Source: Chryseobacterium sp. OV279 (GTDB lineage Bacteria > Bacteroidota > Bacteroidia > Flavobacteriales > Weeksellaceae). From it: DNA of 64,000 nt. Every line of letters begins with the position of its first letter. Position 1 is the first letter of the stretch. Shown here piece by piece: positions 55,252 to 64,000 of this stretch. The position numbers and the translations under genes are program-made. A model generated the notes under the pieces. The model ran no database searches. It saw only the letters and a list, made by a program, of their open reading frames with translations, and was not told the DNA's origin. Location of the stretch: assembly GCF_900128945.1 (NCBI RefSeq), contig NZ_FQUD01000002.1, positions 411,280-475,279 of the forward strand. The letters are read 5' to 3'.

Positions 55252-55389
55252 TTAAGCAGTAATCTGCTTAGGTCCTTTTCCTTTATCTTCTTCTTTTTTA
55301 TCCAATCTCTCAGATATCTTTTTTACGATATATTCTATCGCAATAGGTGCTATAATTGCAATCAATGCTTTAAATATTCTTGATTTCAT
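55252..55389 (-). CDS. Small amphipathic/membrane protein (45 aa)
   Basis: Encoded peptide: a hydrophobic N-terminal helix ('ALIAIIAPIAIEYIV', residues 8-22) and a highly charged C-terminal half ('KKISERLDKKEEDKGKGPK'). It has its own terminator 32 bases after the stop, which argues that it is a real, expressed gene. No family recognised. Confidence 0.68.
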   Translation of the reverse strand: MKSRIFKALIAIIAPIAIEYIVKKISERLDKKEEDKGKGPKQITA

Positions 55390-55833
55390 AGTAAGATTTT
55401 TTAATGTGCAGATTAATACAATTTCTGAGCCACTTTGAAATTATTTGTGGTAGCAGGTGTTTTAAAGCATACATCGAACCACGCCTTCATAAATCTTTTA
55501 AATTTTCGCTACCTTCCATGGGAGAGGAGTTTTTCGCAGGTTCAATGATTATTACTCATCAGTATAAAAATCATTGATATTTATAGAACTTATATGATCT
55601 TCTTTTTACAAAGTATTTAAACTTCTAGAAACTTAAGTGTAAGGCTTTTGTGACTTTTGTGGTTGGATTTTTTAACCACAGATTGCACAAATTTTCACAG
55701 ATGTTTATGGATAGTATTCCGAATAAAAATCAAAGATTTTCATAGAACTTAAGTGGTCTTCTATTTTCAAAGTTTTCAACTTCAAAATAACTCAAAAGTT
55801 CAAAAAACTTTGGTTTCTTTTGTGGTAAAAGAA
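55390..55833. repeat. Gap with imperfect direct repeats
   Basis: No gene. Around 55565-55605 and 55725-55765 the sequence 'aaaaatca..gat.tt.atag' followed by 'aactta..tg.tcttct' is repeated, period about 160. A Bacteroidota 'ccacagattgcacaaatttt' type element lies at 55675. Confidence 0.55.
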
Positions 55834-56853
55834 CTAGCCTTCATCAGGAATATCCAGTTTTTCATAGTTCTTAAACCCGGCACTAAACTTTTCCTGCAAC
55901 CGTAATCTTAGCTTTCTCGGTTTGTGAACGATCAGAGATTCGCCAAAACCCAGCAGTAATCTTTCCAGTTCAAAATTGATCTGTACACAGATCTTAAATA
56001 ACGTTCCTTCCTCCGTTTCATTTAGAATTTCCTGACTTTTATGAAGCGGTTTGGTCTTTACATACGGAGCGTTGTGAGCATCGACAAAGAAAATGACATT
56101 TCTCGGAGCCATGGTTTCCGAAACCGTAACGCCGACAATATCTTTGAAATACTCATCGCCATCCAGATCTTTATCAATATACGGAACATTTTCATCAGGT
56201 TCAATACTTTCCATCCGGTCCAGAGCCAGATTGTACATTTTTCCCTTATGCTGACAGATCAGGAACCAACGGTTGTTAAACTCCTTCAACAATTGAGGAT
56301 GAACCACATAATTACTGGATTCCCTTGCGGTAAAACTGCGGTAAAGAATATTCAGGACTTTTTTATTGGAGATACTTTCATAAAGGATGTCGATATGTTC
56401 CAACCCTTTCAGCTGTTCATTTTTATCCAGATGAATGATTGATTTCTGTCCTGTAGAATGGATGGAATCCTCCAGTTTCTGAATCACCCCGTTCATCTCT
56501 TTAAACATCGAGAAATCCTTGAACTGTTTCAGGATCTGAACAGCATTATTCATCGCTTTCAGGTCACTTTCATTGACGGAAATATTATGAATACTGTACT
56601 CAGAATCACTGTAGCGATAGTATTTTCTTTCAAATACCTCAATCGGAGCTTCATACCCGAATTTTTCACTCCGCATATTCTGAAGGTCAAGCTGAATGGT
56701 CCGTCTGCTTACATAAGATTCCTTTCCTTCAAATTCAAAAAGGGCATCAGAACACGCATCAATAAGATCATCCAGCGTATATTTCCGGTATTTGTTCTTA
56801 AGACATTTATCTAATGTTTTATAACGGATAAGTGCGTTTTTATTGGATGACAT
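55834..56853 (-). CDS. WYL-domain transcriptional regulator
   Basis: 339 residues from ATG 56853 ('MSSNKNALIRYKTLDKCLKN'). The open frame continues 28 codons further, but those codons come from the intergenic repeat 'gcgaagcaaaattgacattt' and are not coding. An N-terminal winged helix ('YTLDDLIDACSDALFEFEGK', 'VSRRTIQLDLQNMRSEKFG') is followed by a WYL domain ('VLNILYRSFTARESSNYVVH', 'RWFLICQHKGKMYNLALDRM') and a C-terminal WCX-like extension. WYL regulators often sense nucleic acids or nucleotides and control DNA/RNA repair and defence genes. It stands near the rtcB locus. Confidence 0.9.
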   Translation of the reverse strand: MSSNKNALIRYKTLDKCLKNKYRKYTLDDLIDACSDALFEFEGKESYVSRRTIQLDLQNMRSEKFGYEAPIEVFERKYYRYSDSEYSIHNISVNESDLKAMNNAVQILKQFKDFSMFKEMNGVIQKLEDSIHSTGQKSIIHLDKNEQLKGLEHIDILYESISNKKVLNILYRSFTARESSNYVVHPQLLKEFNNRWFLICQHKGKMYNLALDRMESIEPDENVPYIDKDLDGDEYFKDIVGVTVSETMAPRNVIFFVDAHNAPYVKTKPLHKSQEILNETEEGTLFKICVQINFELERLLLGFGESLIVHKPRKLRLRLQEKFSAGFKNYEKLDIPDEG

Positions 56854-56880
56854 GGTTGTGTGGTTTTTGGGAGGGGATAA

Positions 56881-57325
56881 ATGTGAATTGTGAAATGTCA
56901 ATTTTGCTTCGCAAGTCAATTTTTTAATCATTTTCATAATTGACCATTCACTTGCGCAGCAAAATTGACCATTGATTTTATTTTTTTGAGGGTTGAAAAG
57001 TCAATTGTGAATAGTGAATTTTGCTTCGCAAGTCAATTTTTTAATTTTGGATTCTGGATTTTGGATTTTGAATCTTACTGTCCGCCATCAATTGACCATT
57101 CACTTGCGCAGCAAAATTCACTATTGACTTTAAAAACGATTTCTCTTTCCATTCATCATCTCCTAACATTTCAATCGTTTTTAAATTGACTATTCACTTG
57201 CACAGCAAAATTCACCATTGACTTTAAAAACGATTTCTCTTTCCATTCATCATCTCCTAATATCTCAATCGTTTTTAAATTGATTATTCACTTGCGCAGC
57301 AAAATTCACCATTGACGTTAAAAAA
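56881..57325. repeat. Repeat region including a 94-bp tandem repeat
   Basis: Contains several copies, in both orientations, of the 'attgaccattcacttgcgca' unit also arrayed at 29353-30199. From 57111 a unit of exactly 94 bases is repeated (57111-57204, 57205-57298, partial from 57299); each has 'gcaaaattcac.attgac', 'tttaaaaacgatttctcttt' and 'ccattcatcatctcctaa'. The last partial copy passes into the 3' end of the HopJ gene. Confidence 0.85.
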
Positions 57326-57658
57326 CTATTTCTCTTTCAATGCTTCTCCCTCGAAAGAAATCCCATCCCAGCCAAACTCCATAAAGTTTCTGATATTCTG
57401 GTGATCTGTTCCTTCAGGGTTTTTTAAAACATCTTCTCTGTAGAATTCTCCGAAAAGAGGAAGTACCTGTTCTTTTGATAATCCCTGAAGCCTGGCAAAA
57501 CTGAAAACCTTACACGAACCGTTATTCTGACCGGCTTCGTTCACTGTATTTCCGTTTTTAAATTCAGTAGGGGTAAAATCATACTGTTCATCAATATGGG
57601 CAATTACCTCTTTGAACTGAAGGGTTTCAGGATTGTTTTTTAATTGTTCTAACAACAT
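57326..57658 (-). CDS. HopJ type III effector-like protein
   Basis: 110-residue protein of the HopJ family (PF08888): 'HIDEQYDFTPTEFKNGNTVN', 'AGQNNGSCKVFSFARLQGLS' and 'RNFMEFGWDGISFEG'. The family is widespread in bacteria without type III secretion, so an effector role is improbable; function unknown. It is divergent from rtcB. Confidence 0.9.
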   Translation of the reverse strand: MLLEQLKNNPETLQFKEVIAHIDEQYDFTPTEFKNGNTVNEAGQNNGSCKVFSFARLQGLSKEQVLPLFGEFYREDVLKNPEGTDHQNIRNFMEFGWDGISFEGEALKEK

Positions 57659-57685
57659 ATTTCTTTATTTTTAATCGTTGGATAG

Positions 57686-59197
<1,512 letters not shown>

Positions 59198-59214
59198 TGT
59201 TGATAACGATGCTT

Positions 59215-59247
59215 AAACCTTATGGGCTTCAAAAGCCTGTAAGGTTT
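59215..59247. repeat. 33-base palindrome, AAACCT family
   Basis: AAACCTTATGGGCTT pairs with AAGCCTGTAAGGTTT (two non-Watson-Crick positions) around CAA. Same size and outer arms as the elements at 6501 and 61409. It sits 18 bases after the rtcB stop. Confidence 0.7.
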
Positions 59248-59297
59248 ATATTCTCGATAATGATCAACTTGTAAAAGTTTATAAAATAAAAATCAAT

Positions 59298-59395
59298 GGG
59301 GCAGTAGCTCAGAAGGTAGAGCAGTGATCACTTTCCGCTATTGGCAGACAAAGTTCCTATCTTACGGGTCACAGGTTCGATTCCTGTCTGCTCCA
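59298..59395 (+). ncRNA. tRNA-like RNA with expanded anticodon region
   Basis: 98 bases. The acceptor arms GGGGCAG (59298-59304) and CTGCTCC (59388-59394) pair fully, with one G-U. The D-arm is GCTC/GAGC around AGAAGGTA, and the T-arm ACAGG-TTCGATT-CCTGT is perfect, with A as discriminator. Between D- and T-arm lie 47 bases instead of about 22. That insert has no canonical 5-bp stem with a 7-base loop; possible pairings are ACTTT/AAAGT (59330-59334 with 59350-59354) and GTGATC/GGGTCAC. No anticodon can be assigned. Placed just after rtcB, it may be a YrlA/Y-RNA-like tRNA mimic, a degenerate tRNA, or a tRNA with an intron-like insert. A GTTCCTAT block in the insert recurs twice downstream. Confidence 0.72.
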
Positions 59396-59537
59396 CAATA
59401 CTGATGAAAAATACTTATATTTGAATACCATTGAAGTGTTTTCATCAGTAAAAAAAAAATTGAAGGCAAACAGAGTTCCTATATTGGTATTACTCTCCGC
59501 CTTTTTCAAAATAATAGGTAAAAGGAGTTCCTATATC
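59343..59537. repeat. Three GTTCCTAT elements, one inside the tRNA-like RNA
   Basis: GGCA.ACA.AGTTCCTAT.TT occurs at 59343-59363 (inside the tRNA-like gene) and at 59465-59485 with 18 of 21 matches; a weaker third copy (GGTAAAAGGAGTTCCTATAT) is at 59517-59536. Copy 2 can sit in the loop of a hairpin (TTGAAGGC..AGAG / CTCT..GCC). Copy 3 forms ATAGG/CCTAT before a run of T. The stretch to the next gene has no ORF. Confidence 0.72.
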
Positions 59538-59583
59538 GTTTTTTAAAAAAGCCCTACTCCTCACTTATTTAATTTTAATCACA

Positions 59584-61335
59584 ATGAAAACACTTCAATT
59601 ATTTAATGCCGTACTGGCCAAAAAAACCGAAAGTACTCCTTTTATTTCTGACGCAGGTTTTGTAATCGAAGCGGATGCCGTTTGGGCAAAAGACGGGATC
59701 ATTCAATTTTACGAGAAAGAAAAATTAAACGGAAATGATCTGAATAAGACCTTCCATAAATCCTGGCAGAAAATAAAAGACAGCACGAGACTCGAGTTGT
59801 TCATTGAGCAGCTTAAACATTATATTTCAACCTATGGAAGCAATTTCCAGGATGAAATCTATATTCCTGATGAAGTGCTGAATGTTCCCAATACAAAACT
59901 GATTTTTAAAGTCGTTAAAGCCTATTCTGCAGAAGAAATGACTGAAAAATGTCTTTCCCTGTTAAAGTCAGGAATTGCACTGAATGAAAAAACAATGAAT
60001 GATGTACTTTCTGTTTTAACGAAAGAACTGAATTATACTTTTACAGGAACTGAGAATATCAGAAACAAGGAAGCTATTGTCAAGATTGCTGATCTGTATC
60101 AGGTGTATCCTGCCAATCCCGTAGAGTTTTTCAGATATGTGATTTATAAAACGACAGATACTACGCTTTTGATCAAAAATGATGAGTTGATTAAAGCCAT
60201 TAAGGAAAGTAAATTTAATCCGTCAGCTTTATTTGAAAAATACGGACTGGAAAAGCTTGCTCAGATTTTCAACAGGTTCAAACCGTTGTTTTTAGCGTAT
60301 AAAAAAAGATCTTCGAAAACCATTAATAAGATTTCAAAACTATCCAAAATTCATCATCAGCCATTGGTTTCCAATCCATTGAATGAGGCGACTCATACAT
60401 TGCTGGAGAACAATGACCTGCACTGGCTGGATAATGCGACACCGTTTGCGTTGTTTAAAGCTTTGTCTGCCTGTTATTTGAGAATGTATGGTTTAGATAC
60501 CTTTGTGTATAGAATCAGGAATGGAAAATCCTGGGTAAAAACCGGAAAAACGGGAACCGTAGGTGAAAAAAACTATGATTTTATCCTGAATTATGTGAGG
60601 TCGAGATTTGATCTTATCGGAAAGAAGTTTTATTTCCCTGAAAATGTAGAATTCGGATTGCCAACTTCTGAAAAAATGTTTGTGGGAAATATTCCTGCCG
60701 GAACAAGATTTCTTGGTGAAAAACTGGCCGTCGGAATTTACTGGGAAGATGGATGGGGAGCGAATGATCTTGATCTTTCCGGATTGAATATCGGAGGAAA
60801 GACAGGGTGGAATGCGGCCTATAACCAGGATAACGGAAGCTTGATGTATTCCGGAGATATGACCTCTGCGCCTAATGGTGCTGTAGAATATCTGTATGCT
60901 TCTCAAGGATTGAATGCTCCGACCCTGATCATGAACAACGTGTATTCCGGAAGTGCGGATTGCGGTTATAAAATCGTGATTGGAAAAGGAGATCATATTT
61001 CCAGAGAATATATGATGAACCCGGATCATGTTTTTGCCGAAGTGAAATGTAATTCCGTCCAAAGACAAACTGTTCTTGGAATAATGCTTCCGAAAGGAGA
61101 AAAGCAGTGTTTCGTACTTCTGAATTTCGGAGCGGGACATACCCATGTTTCAGGAAATTCCGAGATTTCGGTAATGGCCACGGAAGCATTGTACCAGCAA
61201 TGGTATGAACCTCTATCTTTTAATGGACTTGTCACAGAATTAGGTGCAGAAATAACTTCCGAAAAAGAAGAAGCTGACTTCGATTTCTCCCTTGAAAGTC
61301 TGGAAAAAGATAGCTTTACAAAGGTTTTTAAGTAA
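59584..61335 (+). CDS. Protein with TerD-like C-terminal part (583 aa)
   Basis: Large soluble protein without signal peptide. The first about 330 residues are helical, with no recognised domain ('MTEKCLSLLKSGIALNEKTM', 'LEKLAQIFNRFKPLFLAYKK'). The C-terminal about 200 residues look like a TerD-type beta sandwich: 'FLGEKLAVGIYWEDGWGAND', then 'LDLSGLNIGGKTGWNAAYNQ' and 'GSLMYSGDMTSAPNGAVEYL', where the DLDLS and SGDMT positions match the calcium-site strands of TerD. TerD proteins belong to stress and phage-response systems. Its place directly after the tRNA-like RNA and rtcB suggests a role in RNA repair or as an RNA-binding partner; the N-terminal part could bind RNA as Ro60 does, but no TROVE motif was seen. 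Confidence 0.72.
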   Translation: MKTLQLFNAVLAKKTESTPFISDAGFVIEADAVWAKDGIIQFYEKEKLNGNDLNKTFHKSWQKIKDSTRLELFIEQLKHYISTYGSNFQDEIYIPDEVLNVPNTKLIFKVVKAYSAEEMTEKCLSLLKSGIALNEKTMNDVLSVLTKELNYTFTGTENIRNKEAIVKIADLYQVYPANPVEFFRYVIYKTTDTTLLIKNDELIKAIKESKFNPSALFEKYGLEKLAQIFNRFKPLFLAYKKRSSKTINKISKLSKIHHQPLVSNPLNEATHTLLENNDLHWLDNATPFALFKALSACYLRMYGLDTFVYRIRNGKSWVKTGKTGTVGEKNYDFILNYVRSRFDLIGKKFYFPENVEFGLPTSEKMFVGNIPAGTRFLGEKLAVGIYWEDGWGANDLDLSGLNIGGKTGWNAAYNQDNGSLMYSGDMTSAPNGAVEYLYASQGLNAPTLIMNNVYSGSADCGYKIVIGKGDHISREYMMNPDHVFAEVKCNSVQRQTVLGIMLPKGEKQCFVLLNFGAGHTHVSGNSEISVMATEALYQQWYEPLSFNGLVTELGAEITSEKEEADFDFSLESLEKDSFTKVFK

Positions 61336-61408
61336 TATAAAGTATAACATCAACATCTCCTAAATCTGTAAAATCAGCGAGAGATTAAAAACAATTAATA
61401 TAAACTCC

Positions 61409-61441
61409 AAACCTCATAGCTTTCAAAAACCTATGAGGTTT
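61409..61441. terminator. 33-base palindrome between convergent genes
   Basis: AAACCTCATAG/CTATGAGGTTT with an 11-base centre; third member of the 33-base family. It lies between the TerD-like gene (+) and the DUF1501 gene (-). Confidence 0.7.
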
Positions 61442-61502
61442 ATTTAAGACACTTAAAAACAGCTATTTTGATTTACTATTCAGAATGGCTGTTCTTTTTC
61501 AC

Positions 61503-62687
61503 TTATATAAAATCATAGATCCCATTCTTCCAGCCCAACACCTTCGAAGAATCCGCTTTAAGCCAGTTTTTCAAAATCGTAGCATAGACTTTTCTGAAAT
61601 CTTCGGTATAAATTAAATCTCCTTCATTCAGTTTCTGCAGATCAGGAAGCGCGTTCAGAAGACCTTTCTTTTTAAGACCTCCGCTGATAAAGAACATTTG
61701 ATTGGCAGTCCCGTGGTCGGTTCCATTGCTGGCATTTTGAGCTACCCGGCGTCCGAATTCTGAAAAAGTCATCAGCAACACATCATTGAAAATTCCATTA
61801 CTTTTCAGATCAGCGACAAAAGATTTTACAGCTTCATTGATATCGCTGAACAGCTTGGCCTGCCTTTCGTTCTGATTAACGTGGGTGTCAAAGCTTCCCA
61901 CAGAGAGGTAATAAACCTGTGTGTTGATGTCAGATTTAATGAGTGAAGCAACGGTTTTAAAATCCTTTCCCAATTGAGAGTTCGGGTAGACTTGATCTGT
62001 TTTTTTTGACTTACTCTTTTCAAAAATATAATCTGCATTATTGATCGTGGAGCCGAGGGTTTGGTATAAATAAGAAACCGTTTCATCATCGTGATGATGA
62101 TCATACAAAGATTTAAAATATTTCTCCTGACTGGTCTGATAAAGCCTTTTAGGATCTTTAAAGGCAAATGCTTTATTGTTTTCCCCTTTCAGTGCCAGAC
62201 TCAGCATATCATCAACCTCCAATGCCTGTGTGGGATGTTCACAACAGTAACATTCCTCATCCAGAAAACGTCCCAGCCATCCGGTTTCCAGAAATTCATC
62301 ACTGCGGCTTGCAGAATGCCAGATATCCATACTTCTGAAGTGAGACTTATCCGGATCGGGATAACCCACATTATTCATCACCGACAGTTCACCATTATCG
62401 AAAAGCTCTTTGAAATAAGAAAGTGCGGGATTGATTCCCGTTTCATCATTCAGTGCTAAAGAATCCTTGATAGCTATATTGTTTCTTTCTTTAAAATAAA
62501 TATCATTTTTTGTAGGAATAATCGTATTCAAACCATCATTTCCGCCCGTAAACTGCAGCACGACAAGTATCTTCTGATTGGGCTTCAGGGCTTCATCCAG
62601 TGCCATTGCTTTCAGAAAATTGGGCATCATCAGCGATGCGGTAGCCAATGAACTTATTTTTAGGAATTCTCTTCTTTTGATTAGCAT
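61503..62687 (-). CDS. DUF1501 protein, Tat-exported
   Basis: 394 residues. The N-terminus has a twin-arginine signal 'KRREFLKISSLATASLMMPN'. DUF1501 marks: 'LVVLQFTGGNDGLNTIIPTK', 'LTFSEFGRRVAQNASNGTDH' and 'GTANQMFFISGGLKKKGLLN'; the fold is related to alkaline phosphatase/sulfatase. DUF1501 and DUF1800 genes are almost always neighbours, as here, and their products probably act together in the envelope; the activity is not established. Confidence 0.92.
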   Translation of the reverse strand: MLIKRREFLKISSLATASLMMPNFLKAMALDEALKPNQKILVVLQFTGGNDGLNTIIPTKNDIYFKERNNIAIKDSLALNDETGINPALSYFKELFDNGELSVMNNVGYPDPDKSHFRSMDIWHSASRSDEFLETGWLGRFLDEECYCCEHPTQALEVDDMLSLALKGENNKAFAFKDPKRLYQTSQEKYFKSLYDHHHDDETVSYLYQTLGSTINNADYIFEKSKSKKTDQVYPNSQLGKDFKTVASLIKSDINTQVYYLSVGSFDTHVNQNERQAKLFSDINEAVKSFVADLKSNGIFNDVLLMTFSEFGRRVAQNASNGTDHGTANQMFFISGGLKKKGLLNALPDLQKLNEGDLIYTEDFRKVYATILKNWLKADSSKVLGWKNGIYDFI

Positions 62688-62699
62688 GATTTTTTCTTT

Positions 62700-62852
62700 G
62701 TTTGGTTAGAGGGATTAGGGATTAGGGATTAGGCGAAAGGAGTTAGGGGAGTTGTAATATAACTTTTAAGTTTTTGATTGATCATTTATCATTCATTTGT
62801 TATTTTAAAATTTGAGTTTCAGTACTAATCCCTAATCCCTTTCGCCTAAGCC
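62700..62852. repeat. Short repeats between DUF1800 and DUF1501
   Basis: 'agggattagggattagg' and 'cgaaagg' at 62708-62743 recur as reverse complement at 62825-62850 ('taatccctaatccctttcgc'), so the two repeat clusters face each other around 80 bases. Confidence 0.65.
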
Positions 62853-64000
62853 CTACATCAACTGATATTCCGGTGTAGACATCAAATTAATAATCCCCAT
62901 CTTAATACTTTTATCCGAAAAGTTCTTTACAGTATCCAGATCAAGGGTTTTGGTATTTTGGATCAGGTAATCTTCGCAGTTTTTGTCATTAAAAATCTTT
63001 TCCAGTCTGCTCCAGTCGATGGTGATATTAGGGTTTTTGAAGGATTTATTCATTGCGTTCTCCCTGGTTTTCATTCCCATATCAATATCATCATCCTGTC
63101 GCGGACTGTATTCCAAAGGACGCAATCCCGACCAGATCTGTGGAATCTGCAGCCTCACCATCAGGGTAGAACTGTCGATCCATGATTTTCCATTGGGCCA
63201 GCCGGCGACATTCGGTGGATACAGGAGTATTTGCCCCAGCAATTTCTGATAAACGATGAGGTTTTCCGGGTTTTGGATATTCATCGGAAGCATTCGCATG
63301 ATTCCGGCCATCAGTTCTATCGGGGATTTTATTCTGTTGCCTATGTTCTTTTTATCGTAAAACCATGAGTTTGAAAATATATCGTTCATCAGTTTTTTGA
63401 TATCATATCCGGAATTATAGAATGTTGAACTTAATGGCTCTATAATTTTGGAATCTACATTTTCATTGACGAAGAACTTGTATATTTTTGTCGTGATAAA
63501 GGTAGCGGTGGCTTTCTGTTCAAGGATGATATTTAAAACATCGGTTCCGGTGAAGTTTCCGGTTTTTCCAAGGAATGTTTTTGAGCCTTCATCATGCAGG
63601 TTTTTCCTCTCTTTAAAATTACCTTCCTTATCATAGCCCCAGCCGGTGAATGCTCTTGCGCCTTCACGGATATCTTTTTCGGTGTAATTTCCTCTTCCCA
63701 TGGTAAATAATTCCATCACTTCGCGGGCAAAATTTTCATTGGGATGATCCTTTTTATTCTGTTGATTGTTCAGGAAATTCAGCATGGCAGGGGATTGGCT
63801 CACTTCGAAGAGCAGCTCTTTAAAATTTCCCAGAGCATTCTTTCTGACCGTATTCAGAAGCTGTTTATTGAATTTTGAATTATTCACTCTTGATGCAAAA
63901 TGCCCGTGCCAGAAGAATGCCATCTTTTCTCTTATCTGATCTTTGCTGTTCACCATCTGGTTCAGAAAATTCAGGTTCAGTTCATTGTTTTGGTCTCTGA
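62853..64000 (-). CDS. DUF1800 protein, 5' end beyond the window
   Basis: Partial gene: the frame is open to the right edge, so the start and the N-terminal part are missing; ATG 63956 is internal. Visible marks of DUF1800: 'REKMAFFWHGHFASRVNNSK', 'PNENFAREVMELFTMGRGNY', 'YTEKDIREGARAFTGWGYDK' and 'LLYPPNVAGWPNGKSWIDSS'. Likely a secreted or periplasmic protein working with the DUF1501 product; biochemical role unknown. Confidence 0.93.
   Translation of the reverse strand, partial: RDQNNELNLNFLNQMVNSKDQIREKMAFFWHGHFASRVNNSKFNKQLLNTVRKNALGNFKELLFEVSQSPAMLNFLNNQQNKKDHPNENFAREVMELFTMGRGNYTEKDIREGARAFTGWGYDKEGNFKERKNLHDEGSKTFLGKTGNFTGTDVLNIILEQKATATFITTKIYKFFVNENVDSKIIEPLSSTFYNSGYDIKKLMNDIFSNSWFYDKKNIGNRIKSPIELMAGIMRMLPMNIQNPENLIVYQKLLGQILLYPPNVAGWPNGKSWIDSSTLMVRLQIPQIWSGLRPLEYSPRQDDDIDMGMKTRENAMNKSFKNPNITIDWSRLEKIFNDKNCEDYLIQNTKTLDLDTVKNFSDKSIKMGIINLMSTPEYQLM

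Noticed and set aside
59324..59370. Group I intron in the tRNA-like gene
   Set aside because: The insert is only about 25 bases longer than a normal anticodon/variable region, far too short for a self-splicing intron.

Overview
The window reads as a chromosomal segment of a flavobacterium, most likely Chryseobacterium or a close relative (Weeksellaceae, Bacteroidota). It is AT-rich. Several genes have Bacteroidota-type promoters (TTG, about 19 bases, TAnnTTTG). Lineage-typical families include a large outer-membrane beta-barrel protein with a plug, an ABC permease fused to an M1 peptidase, FHS sugar symporters, DUF1501/DUF1800, secreted proteins starting 'VGINT..P', and double-glycine leader peptides. 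The assignment rests on family content, not on a search.

Layout. 0.6-1.5 kb: a GT14-like glycosyltransferase. 2.0-6.3 kb: a stress module of ECF sigma factor, anti-sigma factor, secreted MsrB, fasciclin protein and two ferritin-like proteins; a 17-base motif is shared by the msrB and fasciclin promoters. 6.6-12.7 kb: a mannitol/fructose locus (LacI regulator with two identical operators, mannitol dehydrogenase, FHS transporter, outer-membrane protein, fructokinase). 13.0-16.8 kb: an operon of TetR regulator, drug efflux pump, O6-alkylguanine transferase, AlkA-type glycosylase and Crp-like regulator. 17.0-22.8 kb: an accessory block of small HTH proteins, a LuxR-type regulator and tandem secreted paralogues, flanked by a shared palindrome. 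23.2-28.3 kb: tRNA-Leu and housekeeping genes ending in MgtE. 28.5-29.2 kb: four small genes, too short for ordinary ORF calling, that encode double-glycine leader peptides with six cysteines in a knottin-like spacing.

29.3-36.4 kb: intergenic repeat arrays, rpsO, DUF4260, a second FHS transporter and pnp. 36.7-43.9 kb: an outer-membrane protein with its MarR regulator, then an ABC transporter whose permease is fused to a peptidase. 44.2-52.3 kb: a conflict- or RNA-processing-like block containing an XRE/DUF2975 pair, an ATPase-ATPase-nucleotidyltransferase operon behind an elaborate triple-repeat operator, an R2K ATP-grasp protein, an unknown protein and a second nucleotidyltransferase. 52.7-55.0 kb: cobT-cobS-cobC. 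55.8-61.3 kb: an RNA-repair-like neighbourhood with a WYL regulator, HopJ-like protein, RtcB ligase, an abnormal tRNA-like RNA followed by repeated GTTCCTAT elements, and a 583-residue protein with a TerD-like C-terminal part. The right edge holds DUF1501 and a truncated DUF1800 gene.

Most promising for novelty: the tRNA-like RNA and its repeats between rtcB and the TerD-like gene; the knottin-like peptide cluster; the two-ATPase/nucleotidyltransferase operon with its operator; and the 48-bp perfect palindrome of the secreted-paralogue block. Many intergenic gaps carry dispersed repeats, some of which have created false N-terminal extensions of neighbouring genes.
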